Shown: positions 23,821 to 33,289, numbered from the stretch's first letter. The stretch is 64,000 nucleotides of DNA from Leuconostoc citreum (GCF_004354555.1 NZ_PUFH01000008.1:1-64000), one strand, 5' to 3'. Numbers and translations: made by a program. Notes: generated from the letters alone by a model not told the origin.

Positions 23821-23893
23821 TATAAGTCTCCTAATATTCGTTTTATGTATTGTCGTTAGATTTTTACGGTGCAGCCGATCTACACCGATTATT

Positions 23894-24862
23894 TTAGATT
23901 TTCCAAATTTGAGCGCCAACTGTTAAGCCACCGCCAAAGCCAACAAAGGCAATTGTTTGGCCAGGATGAATAATTCCAGCTTCTCTTAACTCATCTAATA
24001 AAATACCAATACTTGCTGCACTCGTATTACCATTGGTTCCCATATTCATCGGGAATTTGTCAATTGGTTGTCCAAAGCGCTTAGCAATAGATGACACAAT
24101 TCTTGCATTTGCTTGATGTAATAAGTAGAAATCAACATCATCAGCAGCCACTTTCGCCTTTTTCAAAGCACTTTCTAACGCTTCAGGCACTTCACGCGTG
24201 GCAAAATTATAAACTTCTCGACCATTCTGGTGAAAATATGGATCTAAACTAGATATTTCACCAGAGAAAGGGTTACTGTTGCCAAATTGTCCGGCAACTA
24301 AATTTTCCCCTTTATCACCAAAAGTACGTAGTTCTTCACCAGCTAGGCCAATTGCATCTGATGTGCGTTCAATCATTACACCAGCAGCGCCATCGCCGAA
24401 TAATACAGCCGTTGTTCGGTCATGCCAATCGACTAATTTTGATAACACTTCGGCACCAATTACAATACCGCGTCGATAACGCGTTAATAAACTTGTGGCA
24501 ACACTCAAACCATAAACTAATCCGGAGCAAGCCGCACTCAAATCAAAAGCAAACGCCTGATTGGCGCCGATTGCGCCTTGAACAATCGCTGCAGTACTAG
24601 GTGACAAGGCGTCTGGTGACATTGTACTGACAATAATAAAATCGATACTCTCTGCCGTCGTCCCTGTCTGCTCAAGCAGCTTTTCTGCCACTTTCGTAGC
24701 TAAATCACTGGTGTTTTCAGTGACAACAACATTACGTTGATGAATGCCAGTTCTACTGTGTATCCATTCATCATTTGTGTCCATCATCGTGCTCAACTCG
24801 TCATTAGTCACCTGTCGACTTGGAATTTGCCTTGCTGATGCCACAATTTTTAGGTGTTCCAT
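23894..24862 (-). CDS. fabH: Beta-ketoacyl-ACP synthase III
   Basis: This 322-residue enzyme starts fatty-acid synthesis by condensing acetyl-CoA with malonyl-ACP. The triad is visible: Cys112 in SAACSGLVYG, His in LLHQANARI and Asn in MGTNGNTSAAS. It follows fabT by 12 bp and precedes acpP. Confidence 0.97.
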   Translation of the reverse strand: MEHLKIVASARQIPSRQVTNDELSTMMDTNDEWIHSRTGIHQRNVVVTENTSDLATKVAEKLLEQTGTTAESIDFIIVSTMSPDALSPSTAAIVQGAIGANQAFAFDLSAACSGLVYGLSVATSLLTRYRRGIVIGAEVLSKLVDWHDRTTAVLFGDGAAGVMIERTSDAIGLAGEELRTFGDKGENLVAGQFGNSNPFSGEISSLDPYFHQNGREVYNFATREVPEALESALKKAKVAADDVDFYLLHQANARIVSSIAKRFGQPIDKFPMNMGTNGNTSAASIGILLDELREAGIIHPGQTIAFVGFGGGLTVGAQIWKI

Positions 24863-24874
24863 GGCTTCCCCTAT

Positions 24875-25333
24875 TTAATGTTTAATAACATTTGCTAAAT
24901 AACATACCAAATTATGGATGGCTCGTTGGACAATAACGGTCTCTTGCGGTGCCATGTCTTTTAACAAATTATGTGTTAAATCACGATGAAATCCTTGATG
25001 TGCACGATAAACCACTCGTCCCTTGTGTGTTAACCCCAAACGAACAACGCGACGATCTTTGTTAGATCGTCGTCGCTCAATATAACCTTTATCGACTAAT
25101 TTATCGATGGCAGTCGTCATCGCACTGGGTGTTAAGTGTACAATCTTTGCTACCTGTGATGCACTTTTCTCCGAGTACATCGAAACAGCATCAATGGTGT
25201 GCATATCTTTCAAAGTAATATCTGAAAAATCACTCTGCTTTAAGGCAGCTTCTTCAATCCACATCACATTATTGAAAACATCAACTAATTCACCGTTTAA
25301 CGATTCAAAATTTACTGGTACTGTTTCATTCAT
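24875..25333 (-). CDS. fabT: MarR-family fatty-acid repressor FabT
   Basis: This winged-helix MarR protein of about 152 residues has its recognition region around KSASQVAKIVHLTPSAMTTA and a wing with RRRSNKDRRVVRLGLT. FabT represses the fab operon and binds DNA more strongly with acyl-ACP. FabT-type boxes with TTTGACTATCGAAA and TTCGATAATCGAA cores lie upstream of the first operon gene. Its start overlaps the stop of fabZ1; a longer form from 25342 is possible. None of the starts has a strong ribosome site, so translational coupling is likely. Confidence 0.93.
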   Translation of the reverse strand: MNETVPVNFESLNGELVDVFNNVMWIEEAALKQSDFSDITLKDMHTIDAVSMYSEKSASQVAKIVHLTPSAMTTAIDKLVDKGYIERRRSNKDRRVVRLGLTHKGRVVYRAHQGFHRDLTHNLLKDMAPQETVIVQRAIHNLVCYLANVIKH

Positions 25334-25772
25334 TAGTTTCATCTGGTGCAACAACGAACATCAGCTCTGCCGATGTTGCTGTCTTCCCGTCAACTTTTGC
25401 TTCCACAATCACGCTCCCCATATTTGCGCGAAGCTTACCAAAAGTAACATGCAACTTCAAAACATCACCAGGTACAACCATTTTCTTGAACTTGGCGTCA
25501 TCAATACCTGTCATATAAGCTGTCTTACCTTTAAATTGGGGTGAAGACAAAATCAAGATTGAGGCGGCTTGGGCAAGTGATTCAATAATTAGAACACCTG
25601 GCATTACTGGATTGCCTGGAAAATGACCTTGGAAAAATTGTTCATTAATTGTGACGTTTTTAACCGCTACAATTGATTCGTCTGGTACCATCTCCTCAAC
25701 GTAATCCATATAGAGAATGGGATAACGATTGGGAATAAGATCCATAATTTCTGTTGTTGTAAGAACTGGCAT
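25326..25772 (-). CDS. fabZ: 3-hydroxyacyl-ACP dehydratase, first FabZ (FabZ1/FabN-like)
   Basis: This 148-residue protein opens the fab operon. It has the active-site segment GHFPGNPVMPG and the catalytic Glu in IIESLAQAA. In enterococci and lactococci the first FabZ-type gene before fabT can encode a dehydratase with isomerase activity that makes cis-unsaturated chains. That role here is a suggestion by position and by the presence of a second FabZ downstream. It overlaps fabT. Confidence 0.93.
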   Translation of the reverse strand: MPVLTTTEIMDLIPNRYPILYMDYVEEMVPDESIVAVKNVTINEQFFQGHFPGNPVMPGVLIIESLAQAASILILSSPQFKGKTAYMTGIDDAKFKKMVVPGDVLKLHVTFGKLRANMGSVIVEAKVDGKTATSAELMFVVAPDETNE

Positions 25773-25834
25773 AATTCACTAGCATGATTTGACTAAAAAA
25801 GCACTTAGCCAAAACACATTTCCTTTCGTCAAAT

Positions 25835-25896
25835 ACTTCGATAATCGAAATATATAATAGTCAAATTATCTCATGATTTATTTCGATAGTCAAACT
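25835..25896 (-). promoter_or_regulatory. fab operon promoter with FabT boxes
   Basis: On the minus strand the -35 TTGACT (25888-25893) and the -10 GATAAT (25865-25870) are 17 bp apart. One FabT-type box (25880-25896) covers the -35, and a second (25835-25851, with TTCGATAATCGAA) lies downstream of the -10. This arrangement would let FabT block the promoter when acyl-ACP is abundant. Confidence 0.8.
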
Positions 25897-25934
25897 AATT
25901 TTTAAGAATTAATAAAAGCACCCGCTATAGGTGC

Positions 25935-26744
25935 TTAAAAATTAAGAATAATTAATCGTTGCTGCCACTCAGAAATAAAATCATCTGATGCCCATTCATG
26001 AACACGCGATGTGTTATAGCCAACAGCAACATTGTAATAAACATTATTGCCAACTTTTAATGGGGCGGGGTGTAAGTGCAGATGGCCGGTAATTGTATTA
26101 ATCGTATATGATTTATCTAAGATATGGCCGACCTGTTCACTTCCCAGTAGCGCGTTAGCCATATCTAGTCGCGTATTACCGTTTGGAAAACGTTTAATGT
26201 AGTCACGTCGGGGAACAAAATGTGACACAACGACAGTTTGCTTCTGCCCTGCAGCTTTTAACTGTTCTGACAACTGTGACATATTACGATTAAAGCGCTC
26301 TTTATCTGAAACAGGTTGTTTAATTCGGCGATCATACCAGAACGCCGCCTTAAATTGTGCAATCTGCTCTTCTGTGTAATCATCACCAACAAAATCATAA
26401 TTGTACCAACCGTTATTGCCAATCAAGCGAACTTCTGGTGTTAAATCAATGAACTTATTATGAAAGTACAAGGGATCAATATCACTTTCTAACTCTTCGT
26501 AAGTCACTCCATAACCCATATCATGATTGCCGGCAATAAATCGAATCAACATTTTATCACCCAGGGCTTCTTGCATGTCGCGCGCAAATTTTAACGATTG
26601 GTTAAAATCATTAAATAAATCACCGGCAATCACATAAATATCTACCGCATGATTCAACAAATATAATGCTTGAATGTGCATCATCCGCTGGACATCCAAC
26701 TTATTGAGATCAAAATGATTATCTGATGAAAACGCAACTTTCAC
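25935..26744 (-). CDS. Metallophosphoesterase family protein
   Basis: This protein of about 269 residues has the calcineurin-like metal motifs: SSDNHFD (about residues 6-12), VIAGDLFND (about 43-51), FIAGNHDMG (about 76-84) and VVSHF with a later GHLHLHP. It probably hydrolyses phosphoesters; the substrate is unknown. The start is the GTG at 26744, with AAAGAGG 8 nt upstream; the longer frame would translate a terminator. It is transcribed toward the fab operon. Confidence 0.9.
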   Translation of the reverse strand: MKVAFSSDNHFDLNKLDVQRMMHIQALYLLNHAVDIYVIAGDLFNDFNQSLKFARDMQEALGDKMLIRFIAGNHDMGYGVTYEELESDIDPLYFHNKFIDLTPEVRLIGNNGWYNYDFVGDDYTEEQIAQFKAAFWYDRRIKQPVSDKERFNRNMSQLSEQLKAAGQKQTVVVSHFVPRRDYIKRFPNGNTRLDMANALLGSEQVGHILDKSYTINTITGHLHLHPAPLKVGNNVYYNVAVGYNTSRVHEWASDDFISEWQQRLIILNF

Positions 26745-26816
26745 AAACAAAACCTCTTTCAAATAGCTGAATAAAGTATAGCATAGATTGGTAAAAAATA
26801 CCGACACAACACAAAA

Positions 26817-26838
26817 AAGACCTACACAAGTAGGTCTT
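26817..26838 (-). terminator. Terminator after gap
   Basis: A 9-bp stem, AAGACCTAC with GTAGGTCTT, with a 4-nt loop is followed on the minus strand by a T-run. It lies 26 bp after the gap stop codon. Confidence 0.8.
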
Positions 26839-26863
26839 CTTTTAATGAAACGAAACAATCAAA

Positions 26864-27883
26864 TTACAATGTAGCGAAGTGCAACAATGTACGGATCATG
26901 TTTGAAGTGAAGCCGTATTCGTTATCATACCATGCAGCAACCTTAACAAGTTGTGCATCTTCACCTGAAACGATTTCAGTTTGTGTAGGATCAAATACTG
27001 TACCGTGTGTGTCGCCGATGATGTCTGTTGATACCAAACCATCACCATTGTAACCGTATGAATCTGATTCATACTTCTTCATAGCTGCGTTAACTTCTTC
27101 TACAGTTACTTCTTTTTCCAAAATAACTGACAATTCAGTGATTGAACCTGCAGGAACAGGAACACGAATAGCTGAACCAGTCAACTTACCATCCAATTCA
27201 GGCACAACAAGACCGATAGCCTTGGCAGCACCTGATGAGTGTGGCAATGAGTTTGAAGCAGCATCGCGGTTAGCTTGACGCTTTGCAAAGTTTGAGCTCT
27301 TAGGACCATCTTGCAAGCTTTGTGAAGCAGTGTATGCGTGCACTGTCAACATCAAACCAGTCTTAACACCGAATTCCTTTGACAAAGCATTTGCCATTGG
27401 AGCCAATGATTGCGTTGTGCATGAACCAGCAGAAACAATCTTGTCTTCTGCCTTCAAAATGTCTTGGTTAACGCCGTAAACAACTGTTGGCACCTTACCT
27501 GCTGGTGCAGAAATCAAAACTTTCTTGGCACCGGCATCCAAGTGAGCTTGTGCTTTTTCGGCTGATGTATAGAAACCAGTAGCTTCCAGTACATATTCAA
27601 CGCCATCATTTTGAACCCACTTTAGGTCAGCAGCATTACGTTCTGCGTAAACTGTGTAGTGCTTACCATCAACGATGATACCTGTTTCATCTGATGAAAC
27701 TTCTGCCTTCAACACACCATGAATTGAGTCATACTTCAACAAGTATGCCAACATTTCGGGTGAAGTTAAATCGTTAATTGCAACCACTTCAATATCTGAA
27801 GCTGTATCTGACAATTCAAGGATACGACGGAAAGCCAAACGGCCAATACGTCCAAATCCGTTAATACCAATCTTAACAGTCAT
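26864..27883 (-). CDS. gap: Glyceraldehyde-3-phosphate dehydrogenase, type I
   Basis: This 339-residue glycolytic enzyme has the NAD-binding [14 protein letters not shown] (residues 7-20) and the catalytic Cys155 in [10 protein letters not shown], with the partner His in TVHAYTASQ. It makes 1,3-bisphosphoglycerate. It appears to be a single-gene transcript: a TATAAT-like element (27928-27933) lies upstream and an intrinsic terminator directly downstream. The upstream ribosome site is GGAGGATC. Confidence 0.97.
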   Translation of the reverse strand: MTVKIGINGFGRIGRLAFRRILELSDTASDIEVVAINDLTSPEMLAYLLKYDSIHGVLKAEVSSDETGIIVDGKHYTVYAERNAADLKWVQNDGVEYVLEATGFYTSAEKAQAHLDAGAKKVLISAPAGKVPTVVYGVNQDILKAEDKIVSAGSCTTQSLAPMANALSKEFGVKTGLMLTVHAYTASQSLQDGPKSSNFAKRQANRDAASNSLPHSSGAAKAIGLVVPELDGKLTGSAIRVPVPAGSITELSVILEKEVTVEEVNAAMKKYESDSYGYNGDGLVSTDIIGDTHGTVFDPTQTEIVSGEDAQLVKVAAWYDNEYGFTSNMIRTLLHFATL

Positions 27884-28236
27884 GTGTTTAGATCCTCCAA
27901 AAATTTTTGACTTATGTCAACACCAATATTATAGCACAAAGTTAGCGATTGAGCGAACGAAAGCACAACACAAACGATTGCCACCGTTCGTTATACGACA
28001 ACATGAAATAGCATGATAATTAACACGCCACCAGATTTTCCATCGTCAAAAGCTAGCGCGCACAAGTACTTTTACCTCGATGATTCACAAACAAAAAATA
28101 TAGTCAAATGATAAAATAGCCTGTATCTTGTCACATCAATAGCCGTAAAAAACAACTCTCAATCACAACATTGTGATTGAGTGAACTTTAAAAGATAAAC
28201 CTACACTTTTCCTTAGTCATAAGAGGAAAATACTGT
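27884..28236. other. Intergenic stretch between gap and birA
   Basis: No gene is seen. It holds the gap promoter region, with a TTGACTTATGTCAA inverted repeat (about 27907-27921) in the gap leader, and the birA terminator (28158-28181). The middle part, 27935-28150, shows nothing I can name. Confidence 0.6.
28158..28181 (-). terminator. Terminator of birA
   Basis: CTCAATCACAA and TTGTGATTGAG form a perfect 11-bp stem with a 2-nt loop, followed on the minus strand by TTGTTTTTT. It lies 56 bp after the birA stop codon. Confidence 0.75.
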
Positions 28237-29220
28237 TTAGCCTTTATACCCGTTGTTTGGCAACATTAACTTAGTAATTTCACCAGAATTAATATATGCT
28301 AACCCTGTTTCAGTATCTACTACCAAACGCCCGTCTTCATCAATCTCTTTAATAACACCATTAATGTGTGTCTGGCCACGTTGTACTTCCACTTGTTGCC
28401 CAATCCCAACCACACGTTGGCGATACTGGTCGATATACCGACCATCTTGATAGTCAGCATACATATCAAAAAAATAATTAATTAGCGTGGCAACGACTTG
28501 GTTTCGCGACACAGTTAATTTGTCGACTAACGCCCCAGCCTTTTGACTGATTGTTTCGGGGAAACCTGTTGCCGGAACAGCCAAGTTCATCCCAACACCA
28601 ACAGCTAAAGACGAAAATTGTTGGCTTTCAATATCGATGGTGCCCTCAGTTAAAATACCACCAACCTTACGGTTATGGTAAATCAAATCATTAACCCACT
28701 TGAATTCTAGGTCGATATTAAACAATTCTTTTACCATTTTTGATGTTGCGACCGCTGTGCTTGTTGTTAATCGCCCAGGATTGACCGCACTATGTGAATC
28801 TAATGGTAACGCAAATGTGACATATAATCCTGTATCTTTGGGTGAAAAAAATTGCCTACCTAAACGGCCAACACCGCCTGTTTGTTGTTCAGCCACCAGT
28901 ACTGTGGTCTCGTTAATTTCACGTGAACCAAGCTTTTCCTTGGCGTAGATATTTGTTGAATCAATGGTATCAAAAACTTCCAGATTCACATGTTGTTTGA
29001 GATATTTTTCTATACCAGCAACTGATATTTTAGCCCCTTCAACATAACGATAACCCTGCCCGCGGACACTTTCTATCGTGTGCCCTTGTGCTTCTAATTT
29101 TTGTACAGACTTCCATATAGATGTACGTGTCATACCAAGACTTTGGGCAATCAATTCCCCCGATACCCAGCCGTCGGCCTGAATTAACAAGTATAGTAAC
29201 TTATCTGCTGTATTCATCAC
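28237..29220 (-). CDS. birA: Bifunctional biotin-protein ligase/repressor
   Basis: This 327-residue protein has an N-terminal winged helix (residues 1-60, GMTRTSIWKSVQKLEAQG) and a catalytic biotin ligase domain with QQTGGVGRLGRQFFSP (about residues 131-146) and KWVNDLIY (about 193-200). It attaches biotin to AccB K118 and may repress biotin-uptake genes. No bio operon is seen here. It sits between metG and gap. Confidence 0.95.
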   Translation of the reverse strand: MMNTADKLLYLLIQADGWVSGELIAQSLGMTRTSIWKSVQKLEAQGHTIESVRGQGYRYVEGAKISVAGIEKYLKQHVNLEVFDTIDSTNIYAKEKLGSREINETTVLVAEQQTGGVGRLGRQFFSPKDTGLYVTFALPLDSHSAVNPGRLTTSTAVATSKMVKELFNIDLEFKWVNDLIYHNRKVGGILTEGTIDIESQQFSSLAVGVGMNLAVPATGFPETISQKAGALVDKLTVSRNQVVATLINYFFDMYADYQDGRYIDQYRQRVVGIGQQVEVQRGQTHINGVIKEIDEDGRLVVDTETGLAYINSGEITKLMLPNNGYKG

Positions 29221-29247
29221 ATCTCCTATTTGCTACTCAGCATAAAA

Positions 29248-29283
29248 TTTATGCCAAGATGCGTCAAAACATCTTGGCATAAA
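29248..29283 (-). terminator. Terminator of metG
   Basis: A 14-bp perfect stem (29248-29261 with 29270-29283) with an 8-nt loop lies 5 bp after the metG stop codon. The sequence after it on the minus strand begins with TTTTATG. Confidence 0.8.
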
Positions 29284-29288
29284 TGCTA

Positions 29289-31406
29289 TTATTCAATTCC
29301 AGAACCAGCCACAATCGTGTCGGGTAATATTGTCACAGTAACAATGTCATTCTTTTCGGCTGATAGAATCATACCTTCTGACACCTCACCCGCCATTTTA
29401 CGTGGCTTCATATTAGCAACAATGGCAACTGTCTTGCCGACGAGCACTTCTGGATTAGGGTACCATTTGCGAATACCTGATAAAATTTGACGTGGCTTGC
29501 CAGAACCATCATCAAGTGTAAACTTCAATAACTTTTCTGACTTGTCAACAAGTTCTCCGGCAACAATTTTAGCGGCTAAAATTTCCACTTTGGCAAAATC
29601 ATCATAAGTAATCAAATCCCGTTTAGGTTCTTGCGGTGCCTCATTGGCTGCCTGCTTGGCCGCTTCCTTGGCAGCACGGCCTTTGCCTTTGGTATCTTTT
29701 GATACTAAGCCGGAAATGAAGGCAACTTCTTCCGTTACATCTTGGCGTGGGAAAATTGGTTCGCCCTTTTTGACCACTGTGCCACCCGTTGGTAATTTAC
29801 CGAAAGTTAAGCCAGCAATACGTACGCCATTTTCTGGATAAGTGAATCCAAGCTGTTCATAAATTTTCTTTGGTGCTTGTGTTAATACAGGCTGTAACAA
29901 TACAGCAACAACTCGCAAGGCTGCGGCAAGATGTGCCATGACATTAGACAAAACGACCTTTTGCGTATCATCTTTAGCTAATACCCACGGTTGCGTTTCA
30001 TCAATATACTTATTTGCCCGGCGAATAATCGTCCAAACGCTCTCTAGTGCATCAGCTGTACGCATGTCTTGGAAATATCTATTGTAGTCTGCAATAGCAT
30101 CTTCAACTGTACGTACAAGATCTTCATCAAAGTCCGTTTTACCGGTGTGCAATTCTGGCACAACACCATGTTCATATTTATTAATCATAGCAACTGTACG
30201 GTTCAACAAATTACCAAGATCGTTAGCTAAATCAAAATTGACTCGGGCCACAAAGTCTTCTGGTGTAAAGACACCATCATTTCCAAAAGGCATGGCGCGT
30301 AGCAGATAGTAACGGACAGCGTCCAGACCATAACGTGCCTCAAGCACTTCCGGATAGATTACGTTTCCCTTGGACTTTGACATCTTGCCATCTTTCATAA
30401 CCAACCAACCATGTCCAATCACTGACTTTGGTAATTCCAATCCAAGGGCATGCAACATAATCGGCCAATAAATGGTATGGAAACGAACGATTTCTTTACC
30501 AACAAGCTGCACATTTGCTGGCCAAAACTTATCAAATAAGTCTGTATTATCAGAATCATATCCTAAAGCTGTAATATAGTTTGACAAAGCATCGATCCAA
30601 ACGTAGATAACATGCTTTTCATCCCCTGGTACTGGAATACCCCAGTCAACAGCTGTACGTGTCACAGCCAAATCTTCAAGACCCGGTGCAATAAAGTTGT
30701 TGATCATCTCGTTCATGCGCGCTTCTGGTTGGATGAATTCAGGATGTGTCTTATAATAATCTAACAGCCAATCAGCGTACTTGCTCATTTTGAAGAAATA
30801 AGCTTCTTCTTTAACTAACTCTACTTCGTGACCTGAAGGTGCTTTACCACCAATCATTTTCCCAGCATCATCGTGATATACTTCTGCTAATTGTGATTCA
30901 GTAAAGTATTCCTCATCAGAAACAGAGTACCAGCCTTCGTACTCCCCTTTGTAAATGTCGCCCTTTTCAAACAATGTATTAAAGATTTTTTGGACGGCCT
31001 TCTCGTGACGTTCTTCCGTGGTCCGAATGAAATCATCATATGAAATGTCCATCAGTTGCCACAAGTCTTTAATTTGCTTAGCCATACCATCAAGATAAGC
31101 AATCTCAGACGTGCCAGCTGCCTCTGCCTTTTGCTGGATTTTGAGGCCGTGCTCATCCGTTCCGGTCAAAAAATGCACCTGTTCACCAAGCAAACGATGA
31201 TAGCGCGCTGCAGCATCAGCCAATACAGTAGTATAGGTATTCCCTAATTGTAACTTTCCGGATGGGTAATAAATTGGTGTCGTAATATAGAAAGTCTTGT
31301 CTTTTTGCACAGAAAACTGTTGTTCTGCCTTCGAAAACTTATCGTAAATGACAGCTGAATCTGTTAGATTAGCTGTATTAAAAAGAACATTATTTGGTTC
31401 TGACAT
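29289..31406 (-). CDS. metG: Methionyl-tRNA synthetase
   Basis: This 705-residue class I synthetase charges tRNA-Met. KMSKS is at residues 341-345, TGTDEHG at 81-87, and a C-terminal EMAP/Trbp-like tRNA-binding domain occupies about 600-705. The HIGH region reads PSGKLQLGNTY (residues 48-58), so the first His is replaced by Gln and the second by Asn. Asn at the last position is common in Firmicutes; Gln at the first is unusual. There is an N-terminal extension of about 37 residues before the catalytic core, and no zinc-knuckle cysteines are seen. The gene otherwise looks intact. Confidence 0.95.
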   Translation of the reverse strand: MSEPNNVLFNTANLTDSAVIYDKFSKAEQQFSVQKDKTFYITTPIYYPSGKLQLGNTYTTVLADAAARYHRLLGEQVHFLTGTDEHGLKIQQKAEAAGTSEIAYLDGMAKQIKDLWQLMDISYDDFIRTTEERHEKAVQKIFNTLFEKGDIYKGEYEGWYSVSDEEYFTESQLAEVYHDDAGKMIGGKAPSGHEVELVKEEAYFFKMSKYADWLLDYYKTHPEFIQPEARMNEMINNFIAPGLEDLAVTRTAVDWGIPVPGDEKHVIYVWIDALSNYITALGYDSDNTDLFDKFWPANVQLVGKEIVRFHTIYWPIMLHALGLELPKSVIGHGWLVMKDGKMSKSKGNVIYPEVLEARYGLDAVRYYLLRAMPFGNDGVFTPEDFVARVNFDLANDLGNLLNRTVAMINKYEHGVVPELHTGKTDFDEDLVRTVEDAIADYNRYFQDMRTADALESVWTIIRRANKYIDETQPWVLAKDDTQKVVLSNVMAHLAAALRVVAVLLQPVLTQAPKKIYEQLGFTYPENGVRIAGLTFGKLPTGGTVVKKGEPIFPRQDVTEEVAFISGLVSKDTKGKGRAAKEAAKQAANEAPQEPKRDLITYDDFAKVEILAAKIVAGELVDKSEKLLKFTLDDGSGKPRQILSGIRKWYPNPEVLVGKTVAIVANMKPRKMAGEVSEGMILSAEKNDIVTVTILPDTIVAGSGIE

Positions 31407-31624
31407 ATGAGTCTCTCTTTCTCTAACATGCTAACAAGGGTCTTGTGCATGTTTTTCTGCCGTATGAGGCGTGATTTACTAAGATAATTATAACGAATTT
31501 TATTTATTTTTCATAGTTTTTTTCAGCTCGTGCTGCCGATTTGTGGGAAATATTGCCCCTTTATTACTCGACCAGAAACTGATAAGGTAGAATATACCAC
31601 ATTAATAATTTAAGGGAGCTTGAT

Positions 31625-32281
31625 ATGACGCAACTCGAACAAATTACGCAATACATGCAGACAGCACTCGCTTCAGATAATTCAGGGCACAGTGCCGATC
31701 ACATTGACCGTGTCGTGGCGTTAGCAAACAAAATTCTAATCAATGAACCTATGGCCGACCCTTTTATCGTTCGTGCTGCCGCATTACTGCACGATGTCTA
31801 CGATGATAAATTGTTTAATAATGCATCGGATGTGCAATTAGCAAAATCACATCTTAAAACATTTTTGAGCAATATTTCAGTATCTCAAGACGATATTTCA
31901 CGGATTTTTTACATTATTGATAATATGTCTTGGTCAAAAGGCATTGGTGGTCAAGCTCAACACCTTGATATCAATGGTCAAATCGTGCAAGATGCTGACC
32001 GATTGGAAGCTGTGGGCGCCATTGCCATTACACGTGCCATTACTTATGGTGCCGTGAAAAATCGCATCTTATATGACCCAGCAATTCCACCCCGTATTGC
32101 GCAAAACAAAGCTGAGTACCGGAATGATGATAGTACGACAATTAATCACTTTTATGAAAAATTATTATTGATTAAAGACCGTTTAAATACTGACACTGCA
32201 AAAAAAATTGCAACTAGTCGTCATCAATTCATGCTCGATTTTCTAGCTCAGTTTAAAGCAGAATGGGATTTAACTAAGTAA
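31625..32281 (+). CDS. HD-domain phosphohydrolase
   Basis: This 218-residue protein shows the HD pattern: H in GHSADHIDRV (about residues 22-31), HD in LLHDVYDD (about 58-65), and a later D in QDADRLEAVGA (about 121-131). It is like YedJ-type enzymes that hydrolyse phosphoesters or nucleotides; the substrate is not known. It is transcribed away from metG, with TTAAGGGAGC before its ATG. Confidence 0.9.
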   Translation: MTQLEQITQYMQTALASDNSGHSADHIDRVVALANKILINEPMADPFIVRAAALLHDVYDDKLFNNASDVQLAKSHLKTFLSNISVSQDDISRIFYIIDNMSWSKGIGGQAQHLDINGQIVQDADRLEAVGAIAITRAITYGAVKNRILYDPAIPPRIAQNKAEYRNDDSTTINHFYEKLLLIKDRLNTDTAKKIATSRHQFMLDFLAQFKAEWDLTK

Positions 32282-32286
32282 AAGAT

Positions 32287-32315
32287 TTGACAACGCTATT
32301 AATCCCAGTTAGAAT
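32287..32315 (+). promoter_or_regulatory. Promoter of the ABC-transporter leader
   Basis: TTGACA (32287-32292) is 17 bp from TAGAAT (32310-32315), immediately after the HD-hydrolase stop codon. The leader peptide ATG follows at 32337. Confidence 0.75.
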
Positions 32316-32336
32316 GATATTGTTTTGGAGGATACC

Positions 32337-32390
32337 ATGTTAAAATTACAAGCAGTAATTGCATATTGCTCGAACCGGCGCATTGTTTAG
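32337..32390 (+). CDS. 17-residue leader peptide of the ABC-transporter operon
   Basis: The frame encodes MLKLQAVIAYCSNRRIV with TGGAGG 5 nt before the ATG. Codons for Cys, Asn, Arg and Arg lie next to the stop. The CCGGCGC block in these codons can pair with CCGGT just downstream (32393-32397) or with the GCGCC of the terminator stem (32441-32445). That is the design of ribosome-mediated attenuation. The single Cys codon before the Arg pair suggests sensing of Cys or Arg supply, and a cystine-type transporter would fit Cys. Confidence 0.65.
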   Translation: MLKLQAVIAYCSNRRIV

Positions 32391-32439
32391 CACCGGTATT
32401 TTGACGTTCATTCTATCAAACTATCATACGGACTAACTC

Positions 32440-32474
32440 AGCGCCAACTAGAAATTAACTAGTTGGCGCTTTTT
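32440..32474 (+). terminator. Attenuator terminator before the ABC-transporter genes
   Basis: An 11-bp stem (32441-32451 with 32459-32469) with a 7-nt loop is followed by TTTTTG. It lies between the leader peptide and the transporter, 21 bp before the substrate-binding protein start, so transcription must read through it. Confidence 0.85.
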
Positions 32475-32494
32475 GTTTGCACAGGAGAAAAAAC

Positions 32495-33289
32495 ATGAAG
32501 AAAATCACTATCGCCGTCATCACTATCGTCATTATATTAGCCGCTGCTATTGGATTGGCTAGACAGCAAGCGCATCATAAACAAGCGTCAGCTGATACCA
32601 TATCGCCTAATACACTAACCATTGGATTAGAAGGCACATTTGCGCCATTCTCATATCGACAAGACGGTAAACTGACTGGCTTTGAAGTCGATTTATCTAC
32701 TGCTATTGCCAAAAAACTTGATTTAAAGCCCAAATACGTCCAGACAAAATGGGATTCTTTGATTGCCGGTTTGGGTTCTAAACGTTACGATGTGATTTTT
32801 AACGACGTTGGTGTGACCCCAGAAAGACAGCAAGCTTACCGTTTTTCCACGCCTTATTTATATGCCAAAACAGTCTTAATTAAGCGTAAAAACAATACGC
32901 AACTCAATTCTCTAGCAGATCTCAAAGGTAAGAAAATGGCACAATCAACCACATCAAATTTTGGTGTGCTAGCCAAAAAAAATGGTGCTGAAATCGTTGC
33001 TGTCCCTGGTATGACTGAAGCCATGAATATGGTGACAACACAGCGCGCTGATGGTGCACTCAACGATCTTGGTGCCTATGCTACCTGGCAAAAAGCCAAC
33101 CCTGATGCTGATACGACAGCCATTGATTTGAGTAAAGAAAGCCCCGCAGCACCGGCAGCACCATTGTTAGCGAAAAATAATAAAAAATTACAGCAACGTA
33201 TTGATCAAGCTATTGCAGATTTGAAACAAGATGGCACACTTCAAAAATTGTCATTAACTTACTTCAACGCTGACTTAACAAAGAAATGA
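32495..33289 (+). CDS. Amino-acid ABC transporter substrate-binding protein
   Basis: This protein of about 264 residues has an N-terminal hydrophobic helix without a lipobox Cys, so it is probably membrane-anchored or secreted. The SBP_bac_3 fold is shown by IGLEGTFAPFSYRQDGKLTG, split around APFSY, and by FEVDLSTAIAKKL and DVIFNDVGVTPERQQ. The last is typical of cystine-type binding proteins (TcyA-like). It precedes the permease and ATPase genes. I place the start at 32495, where AGGAGA lies 8 nt upstream. Confidence 0.9.
   Translation: MKKITIAVITIVIILAAAIGLARQQAHHKQASADTISPNTLTIGLEGTFAPFSYRQDGKLTGFEVDLSTAIAKKLDLKPKYVQTKWDSLIAGLGSKRYDVIFNDVGVTPERQQAYRFSTPYLYAKTVLIKRKNNTQLNSLADLKGKKMAQSTTSNFGVLAKKNGAEIVAVPGMTEAMNMVTTQRADGALNDLGAYATWQKANPDADTTAIDLSKESPAAPAAPLLAKNNKKLQQRIDQAIADLKQDGTLQKLSLTYFNADLTKK

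Noticed and set aside
31407-31624. Possible T-box or S-box leader before metG
   Set aside because: The gap is too short and has no specifier, T-box or SAM motif.
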